Shown here: positions 1-6,401 of the stretch, one piece after another
How positions within the stretch are numbered: the stretch's first letter is position 1
How the letters are laid out: each line of letters starts with the position of its first letter
Assembly: GCA_036274635.1 (NCBI GenBank)
Contig: DASUFI010000053.1
Coordinates: forward strand, 1 to 17,297
DNA length: 17,297 bases
From: DASUFI01 sp036274635
GTDB lineage: Bacteria; Planctomycetota; B15-G4
Direction of reading: 5' to 3'
The notes under the pieces: model-generated
Databases searched by the model: none
What the model was told of the DNA's origin: nothing
The model's input: the letters and a program-made list of their open reading frames with translations, nothing else
Translations under genes and position numbers: made by a program

Positions 1-415
1 AAGCCTCGCCGACGACGTCGAGGTCGCGCGCGACGAGGTGCTGATCCCGGACGTGCTCCTCGCCCGTGGGCCCCGTGCCGGCCCAGCGGCCGTCGAGGCG
101 CGCGAGATTGCGCTCGTGCCACGCGGCGCCGCGACGCGCGCGGGCGAGGCGCTCGCGCTCTTGCCCGTAGCGTGCCACCAGGGCGACGAACAGAGCCACC
201 GGCGCCAGCAGCCAGGCCGCCCCGCCGGGATGCGACCGCAGGACCCAGAGTCCGCCGAGCAGTGTCACGAAGAAGACCAGCAGCCTCGAGGTGCCCAGCC
301 ACTCGAGCCGCCGATCGTGGCGCTTCGCTTCCGCGATCCAGAAGGCGCTGCCCGTCTCATAGGCCGCCCTCGCGGTGTGCGGAGTCGCAGAGGTTGGAGT
401 CGGGGGCGCCGTCAT
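1..415 (-). CDS. Membrane-attached MutS-like ATPase, N-terminal fragment
   Basis: Reading the minus strand from the ATG at 413-415 gives 138 residues with no stop before the window edge, so the gene is cut at its 3' end. The N-terminal 40 residues are polar. Two hydrophobic segments follow at about residues 44-59 and 66-82, then a basic stretch rich in Arg and Glu (83-110). Next comes the motif RWAGTGPTGEE (110-120), and the fragment ends with DLDVVGEA. This pattern of two membrane helices, a basic linker and an RW-G-G-TGxE motif leading to DLD is known from MutS-related membrane proteins that carry a MutS-type ATPase at the C-terminus. The ATPase itself is outside the window, so the call rests on the N-terminal signature. 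Such proteins are not the classical mismatch-repair MutS, and their role is poorly known. The ribosome-binding site is weak. The gene diverges from the aminotransferase at 926. Confidence 0.72.
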   Translation of the reverse strand, partial: MTAPPTPTSATPHTARAAYETGSAFWIAEAKRHDRRLEWLGTSRLLVFFVTLLGGLWVLRSHPGGAAWLLAPVALFVALVARYGQERERLARARRGAAWHERNLARLDGRWAGTGPTGEEHVRDQHLVARDLDVVGEA

Positions 416-925
416 GAGCGCGGGAGGATACCCCCGCGATCCAGCCGGGCGGGGGCGCGGCGCCGGACGGGCCCAGGGCATCGAGCGTGCGGTCGCACGC
501 CGAGTGCGGGCCGGCTCTCAGCGTCGCTCCCGTTGCTTGCCGTCCAGAGCCCGCGCGATCCCCTCGCGTGCGGTCTCGCGTGCGGTGCACGCTGCCCCAG
601 GCCGGGTCGCTGAAGTCGCGGCCTGCGAGGTCCTCGAACTTCGCGCGGCAGCCGGCCGTGCCGCCGGGCACGAGGCGGCCGCAGCCTTCGCAGCGCGTCG
701 GCGACTCGGGAGGGAGGTCACGGGGTTCTCTCGCGCGGAGCTCGCCCGCCCGCCGCGGCGGAGTATCGGACGCCCGTCCGCGCGCCACAAGCGGCGCGAG
801 GCAGTCACGGACGCGTCCCGGATGGCGCTTCGGCTCGCCCACAGGCGTGCGGTATCGTGTCCCGTTCCGGCCGGATGGGTGCGATCCCGTCCTTGCCGGC
901 CAGCACCGAATCTCCCGAGGCCGCC
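416..925. other. Divergent intergenic region
   Basis: About 510 bases separate the MutS-like gene (minus) from the aminotransferase (plus). Apart from the DUF5946-like remnant (582-692) I see no convincing gene: the open frames here are arginine/proline-rich shadows typical of high GC. A weak -10-like TATCGT occurs at 853-858 without a good -35 partner. A short direct repeat, TCGCGTGCGGT, occurs twice around 564-587. Promoters for both flanking genes should lie here but cannot be pinned down. Confidence 0.4.
582..692 (-). pseudogene. Possible remnant of a DUF5946 protein N-terminus
   Basis: On the minus strand about 37 codons read CEGCGRLVPGG, then TAGCRAKFEDLAGRDFSDP and AWGSVHR. This resembles the start of DUF5946 proteins: a CxxCG pair, a second Cys followed by a Phe-rich helix, then SDPAY and VHR. 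After VHR the similarity stops and the frame continues as arginine-rich low-complexity sequence. No plausible start codon lies directly before the first Cys. I infer a truncated, decayed copy. The alternative is chance resemblance in GC-rich DNA; the spacing of several conserved residues argues against that, but the match is from memory. Confidence 0.4.
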
Positions 926-2062
926 ATGCCCGCCACGCGCGTCGCCGTCCCGCTCCTCGACCTCAAGGCCCAGTACAAGACGCTGCGCGACCAGATCCGC
1001 CCCGTCGTGGACGAGGTCTTCGAGAGCCAGTACTTCATCGGCGGCCCGCAGATCGAGGGGCTGGAGAAGGAGCTCGCGGCCTACTGCGGCACCAAGCACG
1101 CCATCGGCTGCTCGTCGGGCACGGACGCGATCCTGCTCGCGCTGTGGGCGCTCGGCGTCGGGCCCGGCGACGAGGTGATCACCTCGCCCTACACCTTCTT
1201 CGCCACGGTCGGATCCATCGCGCGCCTCGGCGCGCGCTGCAGGTTCGTGGACATCGACCCGGCCACCTACAACATCGACGTCAGCAAGGTGCAGGCGGCC
1301 ATCGGCCCGAAGACCAAGGCCATCATGCCCGTGCACCTGTACGGGCAGTGCGTGGACATGCAGGCGCTGCTGGCGGTGGCCGGCAAGATCCCGGTGGTGG
1401 AGGACGCGGCGCAGGCCATCGGCGCGAAGGACGCCGACGGCCGCAAGGCCGGCAGCATGGGCACGGCCGGCTGCTTCTCCTTCTTCCCCAGCAAGAACCT
1501 CGGCGGCGCGGGCGACGGCGGCTTCATCACCACCCACGACGACGCCCTGGCGCACAAGATGCGCGTCATGCGCAACCACGGCATGGAGCCCAAGTACTTC
1601 CACAAGCTGCTGGGCGGCAACTTCCGCCTCGACGCGCTGCAGGCCGCCGTGCTGCGCGTGAAGCTCAAGCACCTGGATGCCTGGCACGAGGGCCGCCGCA
1701 AGAACGCGGCCGACTACCGCAAGCTCTTCGCCGCGCAGAAGCTGCCCGGCGGCACGGTGACGCTGCCGCTCGAGCGCCCCGGCTGCTACCACATCTACAA
1801 CCAGTTCATCGTGCGCGTGCCCGCCGGCAAGCGCGACGCGCTGGTGAAGCACCTGCAGAGCAACGGCATCGGCTGCGAGATCTACTACCCCGTGCCGTGC
1901 CACCTGCAGGAGTGCTTCGCGAGCGAGGGCCACAAGGCCGGCGACTTCCCGCAGAGCGAGCGCGCGGCGAAGGAAACGATCGCCGTGCCGATCTATCCGG
2001 AGCTGAGCGACGAGCAGAAGGCGTGCGTGGTGGAGACGGTGGCGGAGTTCCTGAAGGGCTAG
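926..2062 (+). CDS. DegT/DnrJ/EryC1/StrS family PLP-dependent sugar aminotransferase
   Basis: Predicted 378-residue fold-type I aminotransferase that uses PLP to transfer an amino group, usually from glutamate, to a keto-sugar nucleotide. The start is the ATG at 926, preceded by GAGG at 916-919. An in-frame GTG at 857 would only add 23 unconserved residues, and the family normally begins with VPLLDLKAQY as seen here at about residues 8-17. Visible motifs are YFIGGPQIEGLE near the N-terminus, the CSSGTDAILLAL cofactor loop (62-73), VEDAAQAIGA with the ring-stacking Asp160, and FFPSKNLGGAGDGG carrying the Schiff-base Lys190. The RLDALQAAVLRVKL segment and the C-terminal YYPVPCHLQE segment are also typical. 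Length is normal. It resembles the WbpE/WlbC-like and general DegT branches, so the exact sugar is unknown. It appears to be a single-gene transcript, closed by the terminator at 2211-2254, and probably serves surface-polysaccharide or glycoconjugate synthesis. Confidence 0.93.
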   Translation: MPATRVAVPLLDLKAQYKTLRDQIRPVVDEVFESQYFIGGPQIEGLEKELAAYCGTKHAIGCSSGTDAILLALWALGVGPGDEVITSPYTFFATVGSIARLGARCRFVDIDPATYNIDVSKVQAAIGPKTKAIMPVHLYGQCVDMQALLAVAGKIPVVEDAAQAIGAKDADGRKAGSMGTAGCFSFFPSKNLGGAGDGGFITTHDDALAHKMRVMRNHGMEPKYFHKLLGGNFRLDALQAAVLRVKLKHLDAWHEGRRKNAADYRKLFAAQKLPGGTVTLPLERPGCYHIYNQFIVRVPAGKRDALVKHLQSNGIGCEIYYPVPCHLQECFASEGHKAGDFPQSERAAKETIAVPIYPELSDEQKACVVETVAEFLKG

Positions 2063-2210
2063 GGCCAGGCGCGGGGGCGGGCCATTGCACCGGCATCGCG
2101 TGGCACGATGTCAAACGGCCTGCCAGGTAGCCACGTGCGGCTTGCGGACCTCGGGACACGAGCGCGGCGGCCTCGGCGCGCAGCGCCTCTCCTGCCGCGT
2201 CACCCACACA

Positions 2211-2254
2211 TTAAAAAAACGACCCGCAGTCGCGACTGCGAGTCGTTTTTTTAA
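2211..2254. terminator. Bidirectional intrinsic terminator (near-perfect 44-base palindrome)
   Basis: The outer arms TTAAAAAAACGAC (2211-2223) and GTCGTTTTTTTAA (2242-2254) are exact reverse complements. The inner arms CGCAGTCG (2225-2232) and CGACTGCG (2233-2240) are also exact. The only mismatch is C2224 against A2241. A GC-rich stem is followed by seven Ts on either strand, so it can stop transcription in both directions. It lies 149 bases after the aminotransferase stop and before asnB on the same strand, insulating the two. The A/T tracts stand out sharply against the surrounding DNA. Confidence 0.9.
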
Positions 2255-2321
2255 CGTGCCCAGAGAACGCCTGCGCTTCCCACGCGCTCCAGGCGTCCTA
2301 CGCCGCGCGCCCAGCGCCGCG

Positions 2322-2350
2322 TGGACGCTGTGTGGCGAGGCGGATACGGT
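2322..2350 (+). promoter_or_regulatory. Weak sigma70-like promoter candidate for asnB
   Basis: TGGACG (2322-2327) matches four of six TTGACA positions. TACGGT (2345-2350) matches three of six TATAAT positions. The spacer is exactly 17 bases. It lies downstream of the terminator and about 65 bases before the asnB start, where a promoter is needed. The match is poor and could be chance. Confidence 0.25.
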
Positions 2351-2416
2351 GACGCACCTGATGCGCGCTCACGAAGGCACACGCGCCGGTTCCTGGCGAC
2401 GACCGGGCGCCCGCTG

Positions 2417-4351
2417 ATGTGCGGCCTCTGCGGCAAGCTCTGGTTCGACGCCGCGCGCCCCGCTGACGTCGCCGGCGTGCACGCGCTGGCCGACGCCCTC
2501 GCGCACCGCGGCCCGGACGGAGAGGGCTTCGCCGCCGACGGTCCGCTGGCCTTCGGGCACCGACGCCTCGCCGTCCTCGACCTCGACGCGCGCGCGGCCG
2601 GCCCGATGCGCGACGAGGCCGGCGGCCTGCTCACCTACAACTGCGAGATCTACAACTATCCCGAGCTGCGCCCGCAGCTCGAGGCTCTTGGCCATCGCTT
2701 CCGTACCACGTGCGACGCGGAGGTCATCCTGCCGGCCTACCGGCAGTGGTGGGAGAGCGAGGGCCCGCACTTCGTCTCGCGCCTCGGCGGCATGTTCGCC
2801 TTCGCGCTGTGGGACGGCCGCGCGCGGCGGCTGGTGCTGGCCCGCGACCGCGTCGGCAAGAAGCCGCTGCACTACGCGCTGACCGACGAGGGCCTGGTCT
2901 TCGCCAGCGAGCTGCACGCGCTGGTGCGCGACCCGCTCGTCGACCGCACGCCCGACTGGCAGGCGCTGTCGGACTACCTGGCCTTCAAGGTCGTGCCGGG
3001 CCCGCGCACGGCGTGGGTGGGCGCGAAGAAGCTGCCGCCCGGCTCGGTGCTCGTCGCCGAGTGGGGCGCGGACGGCGTGCCACGGGTCACGATCACCCGC
3101 AGCTGGCGCCTCTCGCCCGGCAGCGAGACGGGCGGCGCGCCCAGCCTCGACGACGCGGCCGACGAGGTGCTGGCGCGCCTGCGCATCGCGGTGAAGCGGC
3201 GGTTGCTCTCGGACGTGCCGCTGGGCGCCTTCCTCTCCGGCGGCCTCGACTCGGCGGCCATCGTCGCGCTCATGGCGCAGGAGAGCGGCACGGTGAAGAC
3301 CTTCACCATCGGCTTCCGCGAGGCCGACCACGACGAGACGGCCGACGCCCGGCGCGTCGCGAGGCTCTTCGGCACCGAGCACCACGAGCTGCTGGTCGAG
3401 CCCGACGCGGTGTCGCTGCTGGACGCGGCGCTGGCGCACCACGGCGAGCCCTTCGCGGACGGCTCGGCGCTGCCGACGTACCTCGTGGCCGGCCTCGCGC
3501 GACGCAACGTCACGGTGGCGTTGAGCGGCGACGGCGGCGACGAGGCCTTCGCCGGCTACGACCGCTACCGCGCGCTGGCGCTGGCCGACCGGCTCGACCG
3601 TCCGGCGCGCGCGCCGCTGCGCTTCGGCGTGCGGGCCGGCGCCGCGCTGGCTGTGGCCGTCGGCGCGGCGCCGGATGGCTCGGCCTTCGCATCGGGCGCG
3701 CGCGGCCGCGGCGCGCGCTTCGTGCGCTTCGCGAACGCCCTCGACCGCACGCCGCGCCAGCGCAACAACGACTGGCGCCTCTCGCTGGGCCGCGAGCAGC
3801 TGGCCGCGCTGCTCACCCCCGAGGGCGCGGGGCGCTTCCCCGCCCCGTCCTTCTACGGCGCCGACGTGCCGCTTCCGCTCCCGCTCAACGAGGCCCTGGT
3901 GCAGGACGTGGAGGGCTACCTGCCCGACGACATCCTGCCCAAGCTCGACATCGCCACCATGGCGCACGGGCTGGAGGGCCGCTGTCCCTTCCTCGACCAC
4001 GAGCTCCTGGAGTACGCCGCGAGCCTGCCGTCGCGCCTCAAGCTGGGCGGGCGGCCGCTGACGGGGAAGCGCGTGCTGCGCCACGCGTTGCGGCGGCTGC
4101 TGCCGGCCGACATGCGGGCGGGGCGCAAGCGCGGCTTCGGCCTGCCGCTGGAGCGCTGGTTCCGCGGGCCGCTGCGCCAGCACGCGCGGGACGTTCTGCT
4201 CTCGCCGGCTGCGCGGGCGCGCGGCCTGTTCCGCCCGGAGGGCGTGGCCGACCTGCTCGACGCCCACGCGGATGGACGCGTCGCCGCCCACGAGGCCATA
4301 CTCACCCTGTTGGTGCTCGAACGCTGGTTCCAGAGAGAGGAGTCGAGGTGA
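2417..4351 (+). CDS. asnB: Asparagine synthetase, glutamine-hydrolysing (AsnB family)
   Basis: Predicted 644-residue enzyme that hydrolyses glutamine and uses the ammonia with ATP to amidate aspartate or a similar acid. The start is the ATG at 2417, because class II amidotransferases need Cys at position 2 and the protein begins MCGLCG. The N-terminal amidotransferase domain (about 2-190) shows HRGPDGEGF (30-38), GHRRLAVLDL (47-56) and RDRVGKKPLHY (143-153). The synthetase domain (about 245-610) has the ATP-pyrophosphatase loop FLSGGLDSAAIVAL (272-285), SGDGGDEAFAGYDRYR (370-385), and GRCPFLDHELLEYAASLP further on. Oddly, the oxyanion-hole motif normally read as NGEIYN is NCEIYN here (Cys76). 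The ribosome-binding site is weak. The last codons overlap orn. Homologues near sugar genes often amidate exopolysaccharide or peptidoglycan precursors rather than supply free asparagine; substrate choice is open. Confidence 0.93.
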   Translation: MCGLCGKLWFDAARPADVAGVHALADALAHRGPDGEGFAADGPLAFGHRRLAVLDLDARAAGPMRDEAGGLLTYNCEIYNYPELRPQLEALGHRFRTTCDAEVILPAYRQWWESEGPHFVSRLGGMFAFALWDGRARRLVLARDRVGKKPLHYALTDEGLVFASELHALVRDPLVDRTPDWQALSDYLAFKVVPGPRTAWVGAKKLPPGSVLVAEWGADGVPRVTITRSWRLSPGSETGGAPSLDDAADEVLARLRIAVKRRLLSDVPLGAFLSGGLDSAAIVALMAQESGTVKTFTIGFREADHDETADARRVARLFGTEHHELLVEPDAVSLLDAALAHHGEPFADGSALPTYLVAGLARRNVTVALSGDGGDEAFAGYDRYRALALADRLDRPARAPLRFGVRAGAALAVAVGAAPDGSAFASGARGRGARFVRFANALDRTPRQRNNDWRLSLGREQLAALLTPEGAGRFPAPSFYGADVPLPLPLNEALVQDVEGYLPDDILPKLDIATMAHGLEGRCPFLDHELLEYAASLPSRLKLGGRPLTGKRVLRHALRRLLPADMRAGRKRGFGLPLERWFRGPLRQHARDVLLSPAARARGLFRPEGVADLLDAHADGRVAAHEAILTLLVLERWFQREESR

Positions 4352-5031
4352 CGGACGGTCCGGGAATCGTCGCGGGGGCCATGGGTCTGCCGCCGGCGCC
4401 GCGTGACGACCTGCTGGCGTGGGTGGACCTGGAGATGACCGGGCTCGACCCGGCGCGCAACACGATCATCGAGATCGCCACGCTGCTCACCGACAACGAC
4501 CTCAACATCGTGGCCGAGGGCCCCGAGATCGTGATCAACACGGACGAGGGCCAGCTCGGCCGCATGATCGAGATCGTGCGCGAGATGCACACCAAGTCGG
4601 GCCTCGTGGAGCGCGTGCGCACCAGCACCGTGAACCTGCGCGACGCCGAGCGCGAGACGCTGGGCTTCCTGCGCCGCTGGGTCAAGGGGCGCACCGCGCC
4701 GCTGTGCGGCAACTCGGTGTGGTGCGACCGCATGTTCATCAAGCTGCAGATGCCCGCGCTGGACGAGTTCCTGCACTACCGCACGATCGACGTCTCGTCC
4801 TTCAAGGAGGTGGGCACGCGCTGGTCGGTCAACGCCATCGGCGGCGCCCCGCGCAAGGGCGACAAGCACCGCGCGCTGGAGGACATCCGCGAGTCGCTGG
4901 CCGAGCTGCGCCACTACCGCGACCGCTGGCTCGCGCCGCAGCGCGCGCCCAAGGCGGAGGCCAAGGCCGACGCCAAGGCCGAGAGCAAGGGGCAGAGCAA
5001 GGGGGAGAGCAAGGCGGAGACGCGCCCGTGA
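4348..5031 (+). CDS. orn: Oligoribonuclease (DEDDh 3'-5' exoribonuclease)
   Basis: Predicted 227-residue exonuclease that degrades two- to five-nucleotide RNAs to mononucleotides in the cytoplasm, including pGpG from cyclic-di-GMP turnover. I start at the GTG at 4348. It overlaps the asnB stop as GTGA and sits just behind a strong purine-rich site, GAGAGAGGAG (4333-4342). An ATG at 4381 is a possible alternative. Catalytic residues of the DEDDh set are visible: Asp27 and Glu29 in WVDLEMTGLDP, Asp127 in GNSVWCDRMF, and His174 and Asp179 in HRALEDIRESLAELRHYR. Other hallmarks are IIEIATLLTD, SGLVERVRTSTV and HYRTIDVSSFKE. The core ends near residue 195, the usual length. A repetitive Lys/Ala/Glu tail of about 30 residues follows and is not part of the normal family. 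It is probably co-transcribed with asnB and the EVE gene. Confidence 0.95.
   Translation: MTDGPGIVAGAMGLPPAPRDDLLAWVDLEMTGLDPARNTIIEIATLLTDNDLNIVAEGPEIVINTDEGQLGRMIEIVREMHTKSGLVERVRTSTVNLRDAERETLGFLRRWVKGRTAPLCGNSVWCDRMFIKLQMPALDEFLHYRTIDVSSFKEVGTRWSVNAIGGAPRKGDKHRALEDIRESLAELRHYRDRWLAPQRAPKAEAKADAKAESKGQSKGESKAETRP
4982..5017 (+). repeat. Three 12-base tandem repeats in the orn tail
   Basis: Three consecutive 12-base units, AGAGCAAGGGGC, AGAGCAAGGGGG and AGAGCAAGGCGG, encode SKGQ, SKGE and SKAE in frame. They follow a related AKAE/AKAD stretch starting near 4951. The array lies wholly inside the 3' end of orn and also supplies the purine-rich sequence ahead of the next gene's GTG start. Slippage in such an array would change tail length in steps of four residues without breaking the frame. 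Confidence 0.8.
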
Positions 5032-5603
5032 GCGCCGCCCGGCGCACGGAAGCGCGCGCCCGGCCCGCGGCGCGCGCCAAGGCCGGCAAGTCCGCCGCGC
5101 GCGCGAAGACCGCCGCCTCCCCCCGCTTCTGGCTGGTGAAGACCGACGCTTCGTCCTACTCCATCGCCGACCTCGAGCGCGACGGCGTCTCGCCCTGGAC
5201 GGGCGTGCGCAACTACCAGGCGCGCAACACGCTGCGCGACGACATGAAGCCGGGGGACCGCGTGCTCGTCTACCACAGCCGCAGCGATCCGCTGCTGGTC
5301 GCGGGCGTGGCCGAGGTGGCCAGCCTGCCGCGCCCGGACGAGACGGCCTTCAAGAAGAACGACGACCACTACGATCCCGACAGCGACCCCTCCGACCCGA
5401 CGTGGTGGCTGGTGGACCTGCGCCACGTGGAGACGTTCAAGTCCCCGGTGACGCGCGAGCGCCTCGCCGCCGAGCCGCGCCTCAGGCGCATGGTGCTGCT
5501 GCAGCGCGGCAGCCGGCTCTCGGTGCAGCCGGTGACGGCGGAGGAGTTCTCGACAGTGCTCGCGCTGGCGCACGGCGCGGGCGGGCGGAAGAAGAAGCCG
5601 TGA
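5028..5603 (+). CDS. EVE-domain (PUA-like) protein, THYN1-type
   Basis: Predicted 191-residue protein. The EVE domain spans about residues 32-180. It shows FWLVKTD (34-40), then SIADLERDG (45-53), PWTGVRNYQARNTLR (56-70), PGDRVLVYHS (75-84), YDPDSDPSDPTWWLVDLR (115-132) and MVLLQRGSRLSVQPVT (155-170). EVE proteins are PUA-like and are thought to recognise modified bases in nucleic acid; no catalytic activity is evident. The GTG start at 5028 overlaps the orn stop as GTGA. It gives a 30-residue Ala/Arg/Lys-rich N-terminal extension that could bind nucleic acid electrostatically; the EVE domain proper begins only after it. The C-terminus is also lysine-rich. Coupling to orn suggests a role linked to RNA or nucleotide turnover, which is inference. 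Confidence 0.9.
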   Translation: MSAARRTEARARPAARAKAGKSAARAKTAASPRFWLVKTDASSYSIADLERDGVSPWTGVRNYQARNTLRDDMKPGDRVLVYHSRSDPLLVAGVAEVASLPRPDETAFKKNDDHYDPDSDPSDPTWWLVDLRHVETFKSPVTRERLAAEPRLRRMVLLQRGSRLSVQPVTAEEFSTVLALAHGAGGRKKKP

Positions 5604-5689
5604 GAGGCCTCGGGCTGCTGCCGCTCGCCGGCTGCCTGCGTGCGCCCGACGCGGCGTCCGGTCCGGGGGCCGTGGCGCGGCGCAGCTGA
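5600..5689 (+). CDS. Possible tiny lipoprotein ORF after the EVE gene
   Basis: A GTG at 5600 overlaps the EVE stop as GTGA, the same coupling seen elsewhere in the window. It opens a 29-codon frame starting VRGLGLLPLAGCLRAPD, with a lipobox-like LAGC at residues 9-12. The signal would be unusually short, and nothing else is recognisable. It may be a real micro-lipoprotein, the remnant of a longer gene, or chance. Confidence 0.22.
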   Translation: MRGLGLLPLAGCLRAPDAASGPGAVARRS

Positions 5690-5738
5690 CGCGCCAGGTC
5701 GGGACAGGAGCTGCGCGTGACGTACACCGTGGTGGGAT

Positions 5739-5755
5739 GAGCCGCCAGGCTCGTT
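5739..5755 (+). terminator. Weak hairpin, possible terminator of the asnB-orn-EVE unit
   Basis: GAGCC (5739-5743) pairs with GGCTC (5748-5752) across the loop GCCA and is followed by GTTCCGCTT, which is only modestly T-rich. It lies between the EVE gene and the putative promoter of the efflux cluster, where a terminator is expected. The stem is short, so it may be inefficient or chance. Confidence 0.28.
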
Positions 5756-5759
5756 CCGC

Positions 5760-5788
5760 TTGACAGTCCCGGCCGGACCTGCTCATCT
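5760..5788 (+). promoter_or_regulatory. Promoter candidate for the metal-efflux cluster
   Basis: A perfect -35 box TTGACA lies at 5760-5765. At 17-base spacing the -10 position is TCATCT (5783-5788), a poor match. The spacer contains an imperfect inverted repeat, GTCCCGGCCGGAC (5766-5778). A dyad between the two boxes is the arrangement used by MerR-type metal regulators and by simple repressors, so it could be an operator. No regulator is encoded nearby, so this is speculative. Confidence 0.35.
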
Positions 5789-5807
5789 GTCCGCCGTGTC
5801 GTCCCGC

Positions 5808-6170
5808 ATGAGGTGCACGCCGCGCTGGCTCATTGCGCTGGTCGCCTGCCTGGCGCTGGTGTCCACGGACGGGCTGCACGAGCTGTCGCACTGGGGCGAA
5901 GGTGGCGCGCCCGTGGCCGCGCCGAGCGGCCACGCCGAGCTGCATGCCGGAGAGTGCCCGCACCGGCCGCACGTGCCCGTGCACGACCGGCACGACTGCC
6001 TCGTGTGCCAGACGCGCGCGGGCTCGCACGCGCAGGTCGCGCCGGATGTCGCCGTCGGCATCGCGGCGCCGCAGGTCGTCGCGCTCGCGCCCGACCTGGT
6101 CGCCTTCCCCGGCGCCGACTGGCTGCCGGGCGTCCTCGGGGCTCGCGGTCCGCCGCAGCTCGCGGCCTGA
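5808..6170 (+). CDS. Small secreted His/Cys-rich protein at the head of the efflux cluster
   Basis: Predicted 120 residues from the ATG at 5808; an in-frame GTG at 5796 would add four. The N-terminus MRCTPRWLIALVACLALV is basic then hydrophobic, a likely secretion signal or single membrane anchor. The next 60 residues are rich in His and Cys: LHELSHW, SGHAELHAGECPHRPH, then HDRHDCLVCQ with a CxxC pair. The rest is Ala/Val/Pro-rich. Small proteins with a signal and an HxxCxxC-like segment are commonly found ahead of Cus/Czc-type RND genes, some annotated DUF2946. I infer a periplasmic metal-binding or metal-buffering role. I do not recognise a defined family with confidence. It is separated from the fusion-protein gene by 231 bases with no visible gene. 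Confidence 0.65.
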   Translation: MRCTPRWLIALVACLALVSTDGLHELSHWGEGGAPVAAPSGHAELHAGECPHRPHVPVHDRHDCLVCQTRAGSHAQVAPDVAVGIAAPQVVALAPDLVAFPGADWLPGVLGARGPPQLAA

Positions 6171-6401
6171 TCCCGCCGGTGCGCGCCCGCTTCCGCGGGT
6201 GATCTCGCGCCCGTTCCCCGACCGCACGGCCCGGCCGTCGCGGGGGCGTGCTCCGCGATCGCCGCGGCCTGACGTGCGGCCCGCCGGCGATTGCCCCGAG
6301 GTCGGCGCCCGAGCCGCGTGCGCCGTCGCCCCCTGACCTGCGGCTCCTGCGACGGGTCGGCTGCGCCGCGATCCCGTCGCCCGACACGATCGGAACGCGC
6401 G
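6171..6401. other. Intergenic region inside the efflux cluster
   Basis: These 231 GC-rich bases lie between the small His/Cys-rich protein and the fusion-protein gene. I see no family-like open frame, no T-run terminator and no clear promoter. The gap is conspicuous because all later genes in the cluster overlap, so the fusion-protein gene may have its own promoter. Confidence 0.35.

Larger units (their letters stand above)
2063..2416. other. Intergenic region between aminotransferase and asnB
   Basis: These 354 bases hold the palindromic terminator at 2211-2254 and a weak promoter candidate at 2322-2350. I see no gene: the open frames are Arg/Ala-rich and lack a ribosome-binding site or family resemblance. 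Confidence 0.5.

Noticed and set aside
564..587. Short TCGCGTGCGGT direct repeat as an operator
   Set aside because: Two short copies in very GC-rich DNA, overlapping the decayed fragment, are too weak to call a regulatory site.
857..925. Upstream GTG start for the aminotransferase
   Set aside because: The added 23 residues are not family-like, while the ATG at 926 has a Shine-Dalgarno sequence and fits the conserved N-terminus.
518..1933. Minus-strand open frame of 471 codons opposite the aminotransferase
   Set aside because: Val/Leu/His-rich shadow of the aminotransferase; no recognisable domain or ribosome-binding site.
2369..4291. Minus-strand open frame of 640 codons opposite asnB
   Set aside because: Same antisense artefact; no family motifs, while the plus strand is a clear asparagine synthetase.
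6291..6401. Upstream start for the membrane-fusion protein
   Set aside because: The extension is Arg-rich and would bury the lipoprotein signal that begins at the ATG at 6402.
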